Made by a program: the position numbers and the translations under genes | In this document: one piece after another, positions 60,690 through 64,000 of the stretch | Layout: every line of letters begins with the position of its first letter | Position numbering within the stretch: the first letter of the stretch is position 1 | From: Phoronis australis | Lineage: Eukaryota > Phoronida > Phoronidae | Assembly: GCA_002633005.1 (NCBI GenBank) | Contig: NMRA01000074.1 | Coordinates: 1,049,417-1,113,416, forward strand | Direction: 5' to 3' | Length of the DNA: 64,000 bases | Notes under the pieces: model-generated | What the model was told of the DNA's origin: nothing | Database searches by the model: none | What the model saw: the letters and a program-made list of their open reading frames with translations, nothing else

Positions 60690-61187
60690 ATGCATGTCTA
60701 TTTCTATCGACGACATTTAGATGATGTGTTTTGTATTTTTGAAAGTCAGCAGCCAGCCCAGGAATTTTTGGTGTATTGAAACTCGAGGCATCCTAACTTG
60801 AAATTCCGCATAGAATTAGAGGTCGACAACAATTAGTTAGTGGAGCGTGATGATACCTCAGTAGTAACATCAGTCTTCCATAACAAGACCTACACAGGAC
60901 TGTACACTTGTTTTCACAGCTTCACATCCTTTGTTTACAAAGTAGGTCTCATTGAAACTGTAATAGACAGGGTATATCGCATTAACAATATTAAAGAACT
61001 TACAACAAATTTACAAAAGAATGGCTATCCCCTGGAATTAGTCAATAGGGAACTGAAAGCAAGACTCCAACGTAACCCTGATGACATTCATCCTGTCATT
61101 ACGGCATTTTCCCGTTGCTCCAAACTTGTTCGATTCTATAGCCCAACTGAACAAGTTAGGAAGTTTACCCCTGTAGCCAATACATAA
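60690..61187 (+). pseudogene. Penelope-like element reverse transcriptase fragment
   Basis: One frame, with stops at 60777-60779 and 60834-60836, reads YFYRRHLDDVFCIFE (the RT catalytic DD), NSRHPNLKFRIELEVDNN, then SVFHNKTYTGLYTCFHSF, YKVGLIETVIDRVYRINN and LQKNGYPLELVN. This order is typical of the palm and thumb of Penelope-like and related retroelement RTs. The GIY-YIG endonuclease and RT N-terminus are not seen. It is a dead 5'-truncated remnant. Confidence 0.78.
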
Positions 61188-64000
61188 CGCGAAGTTGTCG
61201 TGAGAACTCGATTGGGACCTCAGGGGTCTCACGCTCCACCGGCTAAATTGAAAAGGCTTTTTCCAGTCACGCGTTGTGGGTAATAAATCGAGATAATGAT
61301 ACCAACAGCTGACGCGACAAGCAGAACTACTTTCTTTTACTTCATTTGTGCACTAACTGGAGAAATTTAGAATTAGAGTTTTAAACACTATCCGATCGTC
61401 AACTTTTTTCGGGAGACTTAAATCTCAATGTAGTTTGCGCAAAGACGATGTGCAATTTTTGGAGGTGTATTGACGATGATCAACGTTAAAACGGAGAGCA
61501 AATAGTTGCGTAATTGATCATCCAATCGGTAGTTTTGCGAGAAAGCGACGACCTTGCCGAAATTGAATAACGGAAACCCTTGAAAATCATTATAAGCGAG
61601 AAAAAGAAAACAAATATTTTCTGACGTTTAGGCTAATTAACTTTGAGTAAACGAAACGTCGCAAATATGTTCCGTCTTCTCTTGCGCGCTCAGTGTTATG
61701 GCTAAAAATCGAGTTAGGAAACATCTAGACTAAAATCTTGATGGTATCTTATTTTGCCAGCGACCATACACGGTATAAAAATGAATGAAAAGCTGAATTA
61801 GGCAAAACTTGACTTGCTGGAATTCTCGTCAAGGAACGCATAAATATCACCATCATCTTCATGTCAAAATTACGAACTAAAACTCGAGGGGGAGGGCACG
61901 AACCTTACATCCTGGTACGCGTTTTCGTTAACGAACTTCAAAAAATAGAGCATGGTGGAGTGTTTGAAAGAGCCAAAATCCATCCAAGTCGGAGTGGCCA
62001 TAACGGAGCGATATGGAGATTTTAAATGACGTGATTCATCCATTTTTGCAGTTGCTGTTTACCTAAATTAACTGGCACAGAAAAAATGACTTAGGCCTAC
62101 AGTACGATTTTCTGAAACGTATCTCAGCGAAATCGTCAAAGAAAAAAACGCCACTTGCCACCTAAAACGGACAAAAACAACCAAAGCGCGCAACGCGTCG
62201 CTTACCTGAAAAAGTAACCCTTTCACTTGTTGTTTGTGGTTAAACATGTGATGTGTACCCATATTTTTGGTCGTGGCACCCTACAACGGGCTACTACTTC
62301 AAATGACACGTATATATTGTCGATGTCAAAATTTAACTGCCCCACCGGTTCCCAGGGTTTCATGTTTTGTAATTTAAAATGATTGCATAAACTTAGGAAT
62401 AAATGCGAATTACAGGCACTGCGTTCACAAAGAGTAAGAAAACAAAAACCCAGCGGCATACGATCACCTCGCTTTAACAATGCATTGTGCGCATTCCACA
62501 TAACTAGTAGGCCACTCTTCAGATTAGTGCTTGGGCAATGAAAATAAGTGTAAGATTTCGGAAGAGTGTAATATATATTGTACATGAGAATTTCAAACGT
62601 TAACATGACTAGTTGTTCATACTATGGGAAAAGCAATAAGGGACACAGGCACTAGCGATGATAAACTCTTCAGTATAAATATTACATTTCACAGGATGAG
62701 CAAAACATGCACTAAGCACTGTTGAGATAACCTACCGAAATCTTTTTAACTAACAATTATAAACTCTGCAATATAAACAATACACTTTATACAATGAACA
62801 TGTAACAAATATACACACCCAAATAGTGTTACATGCAATCCCTGATGAGATCATCCATAAGTATGAATCCTTCCATGTAAACAATAACTCACATGGTGAG
62901 AAAAATATTTAAAGTGGGACTTAACTACAACATACGAACCTTCAAAATTTGTGTCATAGCAGTACAAGGTTCTACTACTTGACAAAACACCATAAGTGAT
63001 ATAACTGCTGAGATCACTACCTTCAAGAGGAAATGTTATCAATATAATAATATGAAACATGGGTTTGAGCAAAGTACCGGTAGGTGCACAATACTGCTAT
63101 CCCTGGTGGAACCAGTCACTGAAAACCGCAATAAATTGCACACCTCACAAGATGACAATAATATGTATACAAGACTTCGCTTTTCAGGATAACCATGTGG
63201 AAATGACAGGGTCATTGCAGAACTTAGTAAAAAATCTGCATTTCAGCCTAAAAAACAACCATTTTCAAAACCACATCAGGAGTCACTGAATAAAAATACT
63301 AAAAAAGACAGTATGTAATTCATTTCTTGGGATGCAAACAATAACTATCCTAAACTGAAAAGATAAGTCATCCAAGGCTTGAAGAATATTCAAAATAGAT
63401 ACACTGGTTAAGCAATAAACTAGTAACAACAATAACGGACANAATTCATTTCTTGGGATGCAAACAATAACTATCCTAAACTGAAAAGATCAGTCATCCA
63501 AGGCTTGAAGAATATTCAAGATAGATACACTGGTTAAGCAATAAACTAGTAACAACAATAACGGACACATCTCGCAATAAATACATCCCTAGTTTTATAG
63601 GAGTAAAACTAGCATTTCAAGCTCAACAATGCCCATACAACAAAAGCAGCTTACACATTTCCATAACCACACAGGCAATACTGGTGTGGTACATGAATGA
63701 GGTGCACATACTATGCATTCATACACATGTGAGTAGGACATTCTCACTGACCACAATGGTCAACAAAGCTGCATGCAGAATACTACCCTGCTGGCATCTC
63801 AAAGCATTTGATATACATAGAACATTGGAAATGAGTGGAGGGCACACTAATAAATGCCGCTCTGGCGGGGCCCTTAAATCCAGTAAGGTCATAAGCTGTT
63901 CAGCAGAAAAAGCAGCTTTTCAAACAAATTTCCAAACACAGTACAACACTTTCAAACACGATTAAGTGCCAAAAATACCGGAATTGATACCTGGGCCCTG
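61188..64000. other. AT-rich region without recognised genes
   Basis: Only the tandem duplication at 63317-63568 stands out. 62,640-63,300 has loosely repeated 'ataaacaata' segments without a clear period. Confidence 0.45.
63317..63568. repeat. Two-copy 126-bp tandem duplication meeting at an N
   Basis: 63317-63441 and 63443-63567 are nearly identical (differences such as agataag/agatcag). An N at 63442 separates them. Confidence 0.85.

Noticed and set aside
1..64000. CRISPR arrays, rRNA, tRNA and bacterial-type operons
   Set aside because: None seen; the window is clearly an intron-containing animal nuclear sequence. tRNA detection by eye is limited, so a degenerate tRNA-derived SINE could be missed.

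Overview
The window is nuclear DNA of an invertebrate animal. Genes are split by GT-AG introns of about 0.3 to 8 kb, intergenic DNA is AT-rich, and there is a mixed load of DNA transposons, a Penelope-like retroelement and a Polinton. I cannot fix the species from sequence; a cnidarian, amphioxus, hemichordate or similar marine lineage would fit. Single N positions (57,991; 60,595; 63,442) show it is a draft assembly.

Layout. (1) 1-1,651: non-coding, with a CRE-containing hairpin near 330-386. (2) 1,652-3,062 (+): one long coding exon for an unrecognised basic, Ser-rich protein of 459 aa with repeated R-R-S-I-S motifs. (3) 3,592-32,188 (-): a delta-type phosphoinositide phospholipase C, here PLC-A, in at least 17 coding exons. 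(4) 32,189-36,351: intergenic; it should hide the unfound first coding exon of PLC-A. (5) 36,352-50,532 (-): a second complete delta-type PLC, PLC-B, 17 coding exons and 764 aa, with an in-frame stop just upstream of its ATG. (6) 50,533-64,000: no host gene recognised; MITEs, a Penelope-like RT remnant at 60,690-61,187 and a tandem duplication at an N.

PLC-A and PLC-B lie head to tail on the minus strand. All 16 shared introns fall at the same place and in the same phase, and 12 exon pairs are the same length. They are therefore a local gene duplication. Both keep the PH - EF hands - X - Y - C2 order and the catalytic His, Glu and Asp residues of the X barrel, so both should hydrolyse PIP2 to IP3 and diacylglycerol under calcium control. 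They differ most in the PH domain and the acidic X-Y linker.

Mobile elements are concentrated in the introns of PLC-A. Its 8.3-kb intron 2 carries a 3.85-kb internally deleted Polinton (Maverick) with inverted repeats of about 600 bp and a decayed type-B DNA polymerase fragment, a THAP/Kolobok-like transposon with 315-bp inverted repeats, and a 449-bp MITE only 29 nt from a splice acceptor. Other introns hold a fold-back element built of inverted CTATCGATAG minisatellites, a second THAP-element copy and several MITE families. The Polinton derivative is the most unusual item: both inverted repeats keep duplicated DR1 nuclear-receptor-type sites and a CRE, and it carries an unrecognised minus-strand gene.
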